Positions 6,901 to 14,340 of a stretch of 19,225 nucleotides of DNA are shown here, one piece after another (within the stretch, counting starts at the first letter, position 1; each line of letters starts with the position of its first letter). Under the pieces are notes generated by a model. It saw only the letters and a list, made by a program, of their open reading frames with translations. It did not search any database and had not been told where the DNA came from. This DNA is from Candidatus Magasanikiibacteriota bacterium (GTDB lineage: Bacteria > Patescibacteriota > Patescibacteriia > Magasanikbacterales > UBA922). The stretch spans positions 1-19,225 of the forward strand of contig JAAZJX010000042.1 of NCBI GenBank assembly GCA_012800155.1. Reading direction: 5' to 3'. Position numbers and translations under genes: made by a program.

Positions 6901-8139
6901 ATGAATATTAAAGAATATATTTACAGCTCTCTTCAAACAATGAAGCATAGTAAATTGCGTTCAGCTTTGACAATGTTAGGAATTATTATTGGTATTATGT
7001 CTGTGATCATTGTAATGTCAGTTGGAGCTGGAGCTCAAAGTCTTATTTTGAATCAAGTTAAAAGTGTTGGTTCTAATTTAGTTGGAGTTTTACCTGGTGG
7101 TTCAGAAGAAAATGCTCCTCCAGCTTTTGTAATGGGAATTGTTGTTACTACACTTAAATATGAAGATGGAGAAGAAATTATTAAACATGGTTGTAAATGT
7201 ATAGAAGCTCTTAACATGTATGTAAGTGGTAATGCTACTTTTAATAAAGATGATCTAGTAGTTAATACTACTTTTAGTGGAGTTAATGAGAGTTATTTAC
7301 AAGTAGAAGATACAGAAGTATCTTGGGGTAGATTTTTTACTGAGGAAGAAGAAAAAAGTTTAGCTCGAGTGGTTGTTTTAGGAAATGAAGTAAAAGAAAG
7401 ATTATTTGGTGATCAAGATCCTTTAGGTTCAAAAATAAAGATTAAGAAAACAAATTTTACTGTTATTGGTGTGATGAAGAAAAGAGGAGTTAGTGGATTT
7501 CAAAATCAAGACGATCAAGTTTTTGTACCTTTGCGTACAGCTCAAAAATTACTTTTAGGGATAGATCATGTAAGTATGATAAGAGCAAAAGTTGATACTG
7601 CAGAAAATGTTGATAAAGCTGTAGAAAGTATAGAAATGATTTTGAGAGATCGACATAATATTGATCCCGGTGAAGCTGATGATTTTAAAGTTAGTTCTAT
7701 GGCTCAAGGTTTGGAAATGCTTTCCAATATAACAAATGCTTTGAGATATTTTTTAGTATTAATTGCAGGAATTGCTTTGGTAGTTGGTGGTTTTGGAATT
7801 ATGAATATAATGTTAGCTACTATACAAGAAAGAACTAGAGAAATTGGTTTGCGTAAAGCAGTAGGAGCAAAATCAAAAGATATAATTTTTCAATTTTTAA
7901 TAGAAGCAGTAGTGATTACTTTTTTTGCTGGTATTATTGGTATAATATTAGGTGCTTTGATTTCAATTTTGGTAGCAAAAATTGCTCAATATCTTGGTTA
8001 TCAATGGGATTTAGTAATAAGTTTACAGTCAATTTTATTAGGTTGTGGAGTTTCTATAGGAATAGGTTTAATATTTGGTATATTTCCAGCTCGACGAGCT
8101 AGTAAATTAAATGCCATAGAATCTTTACGCTATGAATAA
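6901..8139 (+). CDS. MacB/FtsX-type ABC permease, first copy
   Basis: A 412-residue membrane subunit. One N-terminal helix at about residues 22-43 is followed by a large extracytoplasmic domain of the MacB type (about 45-275). Three C-terminal helices follow (about 280-305, 330-360 and 370-395), forming the FtsX core. The family sequence ERTREIGLRKAVGAK, the coupling region facing the ATPase, lies between the first two of these helices. It ends with the usual AIESLRYE-like tail. It follows the ATPase by 5 bases and overlaps the second permease by 8 bases. The paralogue next door suggests a heterodimeric pore. Substrate unknown; MacB relatives export peptides, lipoproteins or antimicrobials. 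Confidence 0.92.
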   Translation: MNIKEYIYSSLQTMKHSKLRSALTMLGIIIGIMSVIIVMSVGAGAQSLILNQVKSVGSNLVGVLPGGSEENAPPAFVMGIVVTTLKYEDGEEIIKHGCKCIEALNMYVSGNATFNKDDLVVNTTFSGVNESYLQVEDTEVSWGRFFTEEEEKSLARVVVLGNEVKERLFGDQDPLGSKIKIKKTNFTVIGVMKKRGVSGFQNQDDQVFVPLRTAQKLLLGIDHVSMIRAKVDTAENVDKAVESIEMILRDRHNIDPGEADDFKVSSMAQGLEMLSNITNALRYFLVLIAGIALVVGGFGIMNIMLATIQERTREIGLRKAVGAKSKDIIFQFLIEAVVITFFAGIIGIILGALISILVAKIAQYLGYQWDLVISLQSILLGCGVSIGIGLIFGIFPARRASKLNAIESLRYE

Positions 8140-9376
8140 TTTTATATTTTTTAAAGATACTATTCAGTTAGCTTATAGATCAATTATGCGTCAAAAATTA
8201 CGCACAGTTTTGACTATTTTGGCTATTAGTATTGGTATAGCTTCAGTAATTACTATTATTTCTGCTGGTAAAGGTTTGGAAGGATTAGTGATGTCTGAAT
8301 TAGATATTTATAATCCAAATTCTATCAATATTGAGGTGAAAATTCCTGGAAAAGGTGGAAGTAATAGTATGGCAGGCGGTGTTACTATCACTACTTTAAA
8401 AAATTCTGATTTAGAAGAAATTGATAAGCATCAAAATTTAGAATTATCTTATGGTTATGTTGTTGGTCAAGAAGTTATAAAATATCAAGGAGAAAGCAAA
8501 ATGGTTAATTTGTTTGGTTATGGAGCTAATGCTGATAAAATAGAAAAATTTAATTTTTCTGAAGGAAGATTTTATAATAATCATGAAGAAGATTCTTTGG
8601 CTCAAGTTTTGGTTTTAGGAGCAGGAGTGAAAGAAAAACTTTTTGGTCAGGATTATGCTGTAGATAAAAAAGTTTATATTAGAGGTCAGGCTTATAAAAT
8701 TGTTGGAGTGCTAGCAAAAAAAGGTGCTAGTTTTGGTTTTGATTATGATAATTTAGTTTATATTCCTACTAAAACAATTCAAAAAAAATTTTTAGGAACT
8801 GATTATGTTATGGGTATTATGACCAAAGTTATTGATATGGAAAAAATTGATACTACTAAAAAAGATATTGAGTTACTTTTAAGAGAGCGTCATGATATTA
8901 CTGATCCAGATAAAGATGATTTTAGAGTTATTACTATGGATGAAATTCAAGAAATGGTAACTATTATTTTCGGAGGTATTACTTTACTTTTAATAGCTTT
9001 GGTTTGTGTTTCTTTATTAGTTGGAGGAGTAGGAATTACTAATATTATGTATGTTTCAGTAGTTGAAAGAACTTTTGAAATTGGTTTGCGTAAAGCAGTG
9101 GGAGCAAAGAAAAACAATATTTTATGGCAATTTTTGATTGAAACAGTATTTTTAACTTTTTCTGGAGGTATTTTAGGAATAATTTTTGGAATTTTATTAT
9201 CTTATATTATTTATTGTGTAGCTGTTAATTATGGTTTGAATTGGGTATTTTCAATACCATTTTATTCTATAATTTTGGCTATAGGTTTTTCTACTGTTGT
9301 AGGTTTATTTTTTGGTATTTATCCAGCAAAAAAAGCTGCCCAACTTGATCCTATTGAGGCATTAAGAAAAGAATAA
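8132..9376 (+). CDS. MacB/FtsX-type ABC permease, second copy
   Basis: A 414-residue paralogue of the preceding permease with the same layout: an N-terminal helix (about 24-46), an extracytoplasmic domain, and three C-terminal helices (about 280-305, 325-355 and 370-395). The coupling motif ERTFEIGLRKAVGAK is nearly identical to that of its neighbour, and both end in an IEALR/IESLR tail. The soluble domain differs more, and its early part is rich in Gly, Ser and Asn (around residues 66-78). The ATG lies within the 8-base ATGAATAA overlap with the previous gene, which implies coupled translation. It is the last gene of the operon; its stop touches the terminator stem. Confidence 0.92.
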   Translation: MNNFIFFKDTIQLAYRSIMRQKLRTVLTILAISIGIASVITIISAGKGLEGLVMSELDIYNPNSINIEVKIPGKGGSNSMAGGVTITTLKNSDLEEIDKHQNLELSYGYVVGQEVIKYQGESKMVNLFGYGANADKIEKFNFSEGRFYNNHEEDSLAQVLVLGAGVKEKLFGQDYAVDKKVYIRGQAYKIVGVLAKKGASFGFDYDNLVYIPTKTIQKKFLGTDYVMGIMTKVIDMEKIDTTKKDIELLLRERHDITDPDKDDFRVITMDEIQEMVTIIFGGITLLLIALVCVSLLVGGVGITNIMYVSVVERTFEIGLRKAVGAKKNNILWQFLIETVFLTFSGGILGIIFGILLSYIIYCVAVNYGLNWVFSIPFYSIILAIGFSTVVGLFFGIYPAKKAAQLDPIEALRKE

Positions 9377-9416
9377 AATAAAAATCCTCTGATATAAGAT
9401 CAGAGGATTTTTATTT
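9376..9416. terminator. Strong bidirectional terminator between convergent genes
   Basis: An 18-bp perfect stem with core AAAATCCTCTGAT (9381-9393) and ATCAGAGGATTTT (9399-9411), loop ATAAG, and A/T arms extending to 9376 and 9416. T-rich ends exist on both strands. It serves the export operon from the left and the 209-residue gene from the right, and overlaps the last base of one stop codon and two bases of the other. Confidence 0.93.
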
Positions 9417-10044
9417 ATGTAGATATAATATTTTCTATTGCAGCCCATTCACTATTACCATCAGCTGGTACTAGAATAACTGCTTGATCTCCAGATTTAC
9501 CACGAAAAAAAGTAACAGAAGCAGTAAGAACTTTATAAGTTTTTCCTTCAGCTAATACTGACCATTGATTATTTTCAAAATTACTAATAACTTCTCCAGT
9601 TAGTCGTTTTCTTTCTATTTGACTAATTTGTTTGAAGATAAAATTTCCATTATTAGTAATAGTTAATTTCATTAGATCACCTTCTACTAATTTTGATTTA
9701 CTAGCATAATTTGCTGGTATAGTATATTCTTTACCATCTGCTCCAATCATAGCTTGTCCATTGAATACACCTTCAATAATATTTTCTCCACCGAGTAAAA
9801 TTTGTTTTTCTGGATTTTTTATTTCTAATTTTTTTGTTTGTTCAATGTTTAATATTCTAATAATATTATCTACTTGATCTTTTAAATTATAAACAGCTTT
9901 TTTTAATTGTTCTAGATTTACTGATTCAAGTTTTTTATTATCAATAATTTCTGTATTATTGTCAGCAGCATCATTTAGTGTTTGAGAATTATCTGCAAAA
10001 AGATCATCAGCTTTTTGGGTGAGAATATCATTAAGTGAATTCAT
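9415..10044 (-). CDS. Conserved-looking soluble protein, function unknown
   Basis: A 209-residue protein without signal peptide or membrane helices. Residues 1-45 are polar and Asn/Asp-rich. Residues 46-75 look like a short coiled coil (EQLKKAVYNLKDQVDNIIRI). From about 85 to the end the alternating hydrophobic pattern and many glycines suggest two small beta-barrel units, one around GADGKEYTIPANYA and one around GKTYKVLTASVTFF. It ends WAAIENIIST. I recall similar proteins of unknown function in Patescibacteria genomes, but cannot verify that here. It is a single gene with its own promoter (10116-10144) and a shared terminator at its 3' end. No Shine-Dalgarno site is present. I will not assign a function. 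Confidence 0.85.
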   Translation of the reverse strand: MNSLNDILTQKADDLFADNSQTLNDAADNNTEIIDNKKLESVNLEQLKKAVYNLKDQVDNIIRILNIEQTKKLEIKNPEKQILLGGENIIEGVFNGQAMIGADGKEYTIPANYASKSKLVEGDLMKLTITNNGNFIFKQISQIERKRLTGEVISNFENNQWSVLAEGKTYKVLTASVTFFRGKSGDQAVILVPADGNSEWAAIENIIST

Positions 10045-10115
10045 ATTTGTTTTTGTTTAATATTTATTTAGATGATTGATTAAATTTTTAATAAATAATT
10101 ATTATTGTATGATTA

Positions 10116-10144
10116 AGTTTATCATTTTTTATTATTTTTGTCAG
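10116..10144 (-). promoter_or_regulatory. Promoter for the 209-residue protein gene
   Basis: Read leftward: CTGACA (10144-10139), a 17-base spacer, TAAACT (10121-10116). The leader is about 65 bases. The rest of the 10045-10275 gap holds the terminator at 10218-10246 and otherwise only A/T-rich DNA with no gene that I can see. Confidence 0.55.
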
Positions 10145-10217
10145 TTAATTTTTGATTAAAAAGTGGAAAGAGTGTGGATGAATATTTTAAGCTAATTTAT
10201 TAATATTATTGATATTC

Positions 10218-10246
10218 AAAACTACTAGCTCTGCACTAGTAGTTTT
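10218..10246 (-). terminator. Terminator of the PLP-enzyme gene
   Basis: AAAACTACTAG (10218-10228) and CTAGTAGTTTT (10236-10246) form an 11-bp perfect stem with a 7-base loop. It lies about 30 bases beyond the PLP enzyme's stop, and the leftward RNA ends in a short U run. Confidence 0.8.
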
Positions 10247-10275
10247 AATTTAATTTTTTATTATTAAAGATAAAA

Positions 10276-11160
10276 TTATGTTCCTGTTATTAAACAAGCT
10301 ACTGGTCCTGAAAATTTCCATTTTTTTTCTAAAGCTTGTTTTAAGCCAACCACAGAAAGAGCAGAATTGTTAGATATTTTTGTTTGACAAGTATTTTTAA
10401 TTAATTCAATTACTTCTTTAATTTCTTGATTACTGGCTATCCAAGCATGACCATTAGTTTGTTCAATTATTTTTGCTACATTTTCTTTACGATAAGCGAT
10501 TTTATCAACTATAGCATCAGCTAAAGATTTTTCTTTGATTGTTTTAGTTTTTTCTATCATCTCAATCATAGGGTGGCAAGAAGTAGTTTGAACTATATGA
10601 ATTTGAATATTTTTTTTAAAATTTAAAAAAGCATTTCCTAAACCTTCAGCTGTTGTGCCAGAAGATGTGGGAATAAATACAGCTGATAAGTTTGGTATTT
10701 TAATTAACTCTTCTGCTAATTCCAAATAACCTTCTAGAGCCTTATCATCAGTTGATTGTCTTAATAGTTTAGCTTCAGAACTTTTATCCATTTGAAAAGC
10801 TCTTTGTTTGGGTTTTTCTACTTGTTCTAATTTTATATTAGGATCATTAATAATTGTTAATAAAATTTTTAGTTTATCAGGATTGATATTTTGACCAATA
10901 AAGATTGTAAGTTTTATTTTAATAGGATTATTTCTATTATGAGCTTGTACAGCATATACAGCAGCAATCGCTGCGTTACCTGAAGAAGAGATAACAAATT
11001 TAGTTATATTATCTTCTTTGAAATATTTTTTGATCATTAGAGGAATAGATCTTCCTTTGTGTGAACCATATTTATGCTGATCCTCGCGTTTGAGATAGAC
11101 ATCATATTCTAACCCAAGCGCGCGGGACAGTCTACTATATGGCATTTGGATTGTTTTCAT
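10276..11160 (-). CDS. PLP-dependent enzyme, threonine synthase/dehydratase-like
   Basis: A fold-type II PLP enzyme (tryptophan synthase beta superfamily). The Schiff-base lysine is Lys35 in GSHKGRS, comparable to the S-F/H-K-x-R motif of threonine synthase and dehydratase. SSSGNAA (58-64) is the loop that holds the cofactor ring and substrate. TSSGTTAEGLG (165-175) is the phosphate-binding loop, with the usual Gly-rich form partly replaced by Ser/Thr. ALEGYLELAEE (141-151) also resembles threonine synthases. At 294 residues it is shorter than most of that family (roughly 350 or more) and stops soon after the last core strand (VACLITGT). No other amino-acid biosynthesis gene is nearby, so the substrate is open. 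It is a single gene with its own terminator. No Shine-Dalgarno site precedes the ATG. Confidence 0.85.
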   Translation of the reverse strand: MKTIQMPYSRLSRALGLEYDVYLKREDQHKYGSHKGRSIPLMIKKYFKEDNITKFVISSSGNAAIAAVYAVQAHNRNNPIKIKLTIFIGQNINPDKLKILLTIINDPNIKLEQVEKPKQRAFQMDKSSEAKLLRQSTDDKALEGYLELAEELIKIPNLSAVFIPTSSGTTAEGLGNAFLNFKKNIQIHIVQTTSCHPMIEMIEKTKTIKEKSLADAIVDKIAYRKENVAKIIEQTNGHAWIASNQEIKEVIELIKNTCQTKISNNSALSVVGLKQALEKKWKFSGPVACLITGT

Positions 11161-11233
11161 AGATATAGAAATATAGATAATAAAATATAATTTTGTATTT
11201 TAATTATTTATTTTTGTATATTAAAGATTAAAC

Positions 11234-11262
11234 TTGAAATATTATTTAATTTTTGTTATTAT
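11234..11262 (+). promoter_or_regulatory. Promoter for the LysW-like gene
   Basis: TTGAAA (11234-11239), a 17-base spacer, TATTAT (11257-11262). Predicted leader about 21 bases. The 130-base gap it lies in must also hold the leftward promoter of the PLP gene, which I cannot place. Confidence 0.6.
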
Positions 11263-11290
11263 AGATTAGTTATAAATTAATAATAATACT

Positions 11291-11455
11291 ATGCATTTAA
11301 TTTGTCCAGAATGTAAAAACGAGGTTGATTTGTCTCGTTATCCAAATTTAGCTGTTGGAAATGTGATAGAATGTGATATTTGTGGCATTTCTCTCATGGT
11401 AACATCAATCAATGGAGAAGAGGTTCAAACTGAAATAGTAGATGAGGGTAAATAA
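11291..11455 (+). CDS. LysW-like zinc-ribbon protein
   Basis: A 54-codon gene encoding a small acidic zinc ribbon. Two pairs of cysteines, CPEC (Cys5, Cys8) and CDIC (Cys28, Cys31), flank VDLSRYPNLAVGNVIE, which matches the LysW/ArgW carrier-protein layout in both order and length (Thermus LysW is also about 54 residues, from memory). In true LysW, the C-terminal EDWGE motif supplies the glutamate to which alpha-aminoadipate or glutamate is ligated. This protein ends VDEGK instead, with no Trp and no terminal Glu, so carrier function is doubtful. No lysine or arginine carrier-pathway genes are adjacent. It has its own promoter and terminator, and runs opposite to both neighbours. It may be a repurposed zinc ribbon. 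Confidence 0.85.
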   Translation: MHLICPECKNEVDLSRYPNLAVGNVIECDICGISLMVTSINGEEVQTEIVDEGK

Positions 11456-11483
11456 TATAGATGAGAATTGGTTTATGCAGTTT

Positions 11484-11515
11484 AACGCAGAATTTTTCTG
11501 CGTTTTTATTTTTTA
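11484..11515 (+). terminator. Rho-independent terminator after the LysW-like gene
   Basis: AACGCAGAA (11484-11492) pairs with TTCTGCGTT (11496-11504) across a TTT loop, followed by TTTATTTTTT. The T tract lies only on the rightward strand and runs into the last codons of the opposing Nudix gene, so it serves the LysW-like gene. Confidence 0.88.
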
Positions 11516-12057
11516 AATAGTTTTTTCTTAAATTTTTCAAGTTTACCAAAATATTTCATTTTTAAAATATCAGTAGTTAGATCTTGAGAACGAAAATTTT
11601 CGTCAGTGATTATATTCATAAAATTTTTAAAATTTACTGGTTTTAAGATAATTTTTTCTCCAGCATCAAGATTTTGTTCACTAACTTTTTTACAATTACG
11701 AGCAATATAACGAGATATTTTAAAATCCATCTTGTTATGAGGATAAAATCTTTTTATAAGCTCCCAGTCATTTGAGACTAAACCTGTTTCTTCTAATAAT
11801 TCTCGTTTAGCAGCTTGTAGAGGAGTTTCTTTATCTTCTTGTCTGCCACCAATCACACTATAACTAGCTTTTAAGGTAGGTTGTTGTTCATAAATTAAAA
11901 CAATTTTATTATCCATAACAGGAATTACTTCAATAGTACCATTACGCTTTATCATTTCATAAGTTTCTATACTGCCATCAAACATTTTTTGAGGCCATTG
12001 ATAAATATCAAAAATTTTTCCTGTAAAAACTTTTTTTGCTTGTTTAGGAATTTTCAT
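11506..12057 (-). CDS. Nudix hydrolase, ADP-ribose-pyrophosphatase-like
   Basis: Hydrolyses a nucleoside diphosphate linked to another moiety; the ADP-ribose/ADP-sugar subgroup is my best guess. The 23-residue Nudix box is perfect at residues 71-93 (G71, E77, R85, E86, E89, E90, G92). The N-terminal half, with IEVIPVMDNKIVLIYEQQP before the box, follows the order seen in NudF-type enzymes. At 183 residues it has normal length; the end is very lysine-rich. Its ATG overlaps the 3' end of the upstream Mur ligase gene by 14 bases, so it belongs to the mraY operon as last gene. No terminator with a T run follows on its strand. Specificity cannot be read from sequence; an UDP- or ADP-sugar role near wall genes is only a suggestion. 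Confidence 0.9.
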   Translation of the reverse strand: MKIPKQAKKVFTGKIFDIYQWPQKMFDGSIETYEMIKRNGTIEVIPVMDNKIVLIYEQQPTLKASYSVIGGRQEDKETPLQAAKRELLEETGLVSNDWELIKRFYPHNKMDFKISRYIARNCKKVSEQNLDAGEKIILKPVNFKNFMNIITDENFRSQDLTTDILKMKYFGKLEKFKKKLFKK

Positions 12058-13606
12058 AATGTTTTATTAATTCATCTATCATTCCCCGAAATCCATGTGA
12101 TCCACAAAAAACAATTAGATCATTTTGTGCGGTATGATTAGTTAAATAATTAATTAATTGATTGTCATCATCAATATATTTTACCTTAGGATGAGTTTTA
12201 GCAATAATATTAGCTAGTTCTTGACCAGTTATATTTTGAGGTTTATTTGGATCTTGTTTGATATTAGTAAGACGAGGAATAATAATTTCATCAGCATCAA
12301 TAAAATTATTGTCATAACCAGGAATGGATTCTGGTTGACGATTGCCACCGTTAGGTTCAAAAATACAGATAATTCGTGTTTTATTATGATGTTGAGTTTG
12401 TTTTAGTATGTTTTCTGTTTTGTTTATTGTTTTGAAAGATTTTGAAATATATTCAGAAGGACTTTGATATATTTTTTTTAAATTTTTTAATACAGATTTA
12501 ACTTTGGCAGGAGAATGAGCAATATCATCAAAAATAGTTACTTGTCCAACATATCTTTTTTCTAATCTTCTTTTTATGCCTTTGAATTTTGTAATTGCTT
12601 TAATAATTTTTTTTGGTTCAATTCCGATTTGATGCGCAAGAGCAAAAGCGCCGGTAATATTTTCAGCCATGTATTCTCCTAGCATTGGAGATTGTAGATT
12701 ATAAATTTTAGAATTATGAGAAATTTTAAAATTTATATAATTTTTTGTTTGTTCTATATCAAAATATTGGTAATCACAATTTTCAGTTTGTCCATATTGA
12801 ATATATTTTATATTTGGTAATTTTAAATTTGAAATTTTTTCACTTGCTACAAGCAACCCATTTTTTGGAATAGAATTTATTAGTTTAGTAAAAGCTTCAA
12901 AATAACTTTGTTCAGTTGGATAAACATCTGCATGATCCCATTTTATATCAGTTAGAAGTAGGTGAGTAGGATGATAGTGAAAAAATTTAGCCTTATTGTC
13001 CCAACGAGAACTTTTATATTCATCTCCTTCTAAAACAGAATAATTTCCATTTCCTAAATGAGCACTGGCAAAATCATTGATTGTAATTCCGCCAAACATA
13101 TAGCTAGGATCATAATTGGCTTCTGTGAGAATAAAAGATAATAGAGCAGAAGTTGTGGTTTTACCATAAGTACCAGCGCAAACAATTGAATTTGATTTTA
13201 ACCAAAATTTTTCAATCGCTTCAGGATAAGATTTGTAATTTAATTTATTTTTTTGAACATAGAGCCATTCTGGATTAGCTGATCCAGCAACATTTCCTAC
13301 AATTACTAGATCTGGTTTGCCTATGTTTTCAGGATGCCAACCGGGATAAAAATTTATATTATTTTTTTTCAAATTAGTAGAAACTGGGGGGAAAAAACCT
13401 ACATCACTTCCTGTAACAGTAAAACCAGCTTTTTTAAAAGCAATAGCTAGAGCAGACATAGCCACACCACAGATACCGATGAAGTGAATTTTTTTTTGCT
13501 CTAGTTGAGCTTTGGAAGAATAAATTGTTTTATTTTTAGATTTCAGATTTTTAATTTTAATAATTATTTCAAAATGTTTTTTAATTTTTTTAAATCTGTT
13601 TGCCAA
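12044..13606 (-). CDS. Mur ligase, Mpl-like (or MurC)
   Basis: ATP-dependent ligase joining UDP-MurNAc to L-Ala (MurC) or to a recycled tripeptide (Mpl). The N-terminal UDP-binding motif GICGVAM is at 44-50. The P-loop GTYGKTTT (145-152) has Tyr where the family normally has His. EGDEYKSS (193-200), FFHYHP (208-213) and DHADVYP (224-230) resemble Mpl more than MurC. The C-terminal domain begins near DDIAHSP and carries an extra polar stretch around 375-405. At 520 residues it is longer than usual. The only ATG upstream of the domain overlaps the preceding gene by 43 bases and adds about 38 basic residues; a non-ATG start further in is possible. Whether this enzyme replaces MurC depends on the rest of the genome. 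Confidence 0.88.
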   Translation of the reverse strand: MANRFKKIKKHFEIIIKIKNLKSKNKTIYSSKAQLEQKKIHFIGICGVAMSALAIAFKKAGFTVTGSDVGFFPPVSTNLKKNNINFYPGWHPENIGKPDLVIVGNVAGSANPEWLYVQKNKLNYKSYPEAIEKFWLKSNSIVCAGTYGKTTTSALLSFILTEANYDPSYMFGGITINDFASAHLGNGNYSVLEGDEYKSSRWDNKAKFFHYHPTHLLLTDIKWDHADVYPTEQSYFEAFTKLINSIPKNGLLVASEKISNLKLPNIKYIQYGQTENCDYQYFDIEQTKNYINFKISHNSKIYNLQSPMLGEYMAENITGAFALAHQIGIEPKKIIKAITKFKGIKRRLEKRYVGQVTIFDDIAHSPAKVKSVLKNLKKIYQSPSEYISKSFKTINKTENILKQTQHHNKTRIICIFEPNGGNRQPESIPGYDNNFIDADEIIIPRLTNIKQDPNKPQNITGQELANIIAKTHPKVKYIDDDNQLINYLTNHTAQNDLIVFCGSHGFRGMIDELIKHYENS

Positions 13607-14292
13607 GTTTTACCATCAAACCATTCTAGACCAGAAAATTGTAATTTATAAATATCAGTTGATCGTTGTGCTGAACCAAGATAAATATATTTTTTATGAT
13701 TAGCTTTGGACCAAAGAATAGCTTGGAGCATCATACCCATTCCAAGATTATTTATTTTAGTTTGTAAATCATAAAAAGGATAACTGTAATGTAATAATTC
13801 ATTAGTTTCTTTACAAATTGCATAACCTATAATGTTATCTTGAGTTGAAGGGGACGGAATTGAAAAATTTTTTGTAAAAAGTAAGGAATTTTCTGATTTT
13901 ACAATGTTGGAGTTAATTTCATTAAAAATAATGTATTTAAATAATTTATTAAAATTATGTTTAGTAGTTAATAATTCTTTAATTTTATTAGCGCTAAAAG
14001 TACCATCTCCAAATTTAGTAGTATAAAAATCTTTACCTAATTTTCCAATTGTCCAATCATATTTATCATAGGGTAAGTCAATAGTTTGTAATTGTAAATG
14101 TTTAGTTTTTTTTAAAATTCTTTTATTTTCACTGGATAATTCAAATTTATTTAAGTTAATTCGTAAACTTCTAGTTTGATTCATTATTCCTTTTTCAATT
14201 CTAGTAAAAACATAGCCTTGATTGTAAAAGTTATTTATAGTTTGATCAGAAAAATTAGTGATTGTAATTTCTTTGAATTTTAAATACGACAT
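13564..14292 (-). CDS. GNAT-fold arginyl/leucyl-tRNA-protein-transferase-like protein
   Basis: A 242-residue protein resembling ATE1/Bpt aminoacyl-tRNA-protein transferases. RSLRINLNKFELSSENKRIL (41-60) fits the segment after the cysteine motif in that family (R-x-R-I ... F-x-x-S-x-x-x-x-R). The C-terminal part fits the ATE core: LGMGMMLQAILW (183-194), the strand YIYLGS (202-207), then YKLQFSGLEWFDGKTW (215-230). The N-terminal cysteine pair of ATE enzymes is missing; Cys160 is the only cysteine. Such enzymes transfer an amino acid from tRNA to a protein N terminus. Here the gene sits between mraY and a Mur ligase, overlapping the latter by 43 bases, so an acceptor in wall synthesis (as for FemX-type enzymes) is conceivable but unproven. 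A plain GNAT acetyltransferase is the alternative. Confidence 0.7.
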   Translation of the reverse strand: MSYLKFKEITITNFSDQTINNFYNQGYVFTRIEKGIMNQTRSLRINLNKFELSSENKRILKKTKHLQLQTIDLPYDKYDWTIGKLGKDFYTTKFGDGTFSANKIKELLTTKHNFNKLFKYIIFNEINSNIVKSENSLLFTKNFSIPSPSTQDNIIGYAICKETNELLHYSYPFYDLQTKINNLGMGMMLQAILWSKANHKKYIYLGSAQRSTDIYKLQFSGLEWFDGKTWQTDLKKLKNILK

Positions 14293-14304
14293 AAAAAATA
14301 GAAT

Positions 14305-14323
14305 ACGAATTTATTAAATTCGT
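14305..14323. repeat. Intercistronic hairpin between mraY and the next gene
   Basis: ACGAATTT (14305-14312) and AAATTCGT (14316-14323) form an 8-bp stem with a 3-base loop inside the 48-base gap. Read leftward it is followed after five bases by TATTTTTT, just before the next ATG, so it could be a leaky terminator or a message-processing or stability element. Confidence 0.5.
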
Positions 14324-14340
14324 TTGATCTTTATTTTATT

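Noticed and set aside
12221..12406. Rightward 61-codon open frame inside the Mur ligase gene
   Set aside because: It is antisense to conserved coding sequence, with no promoter or domain.
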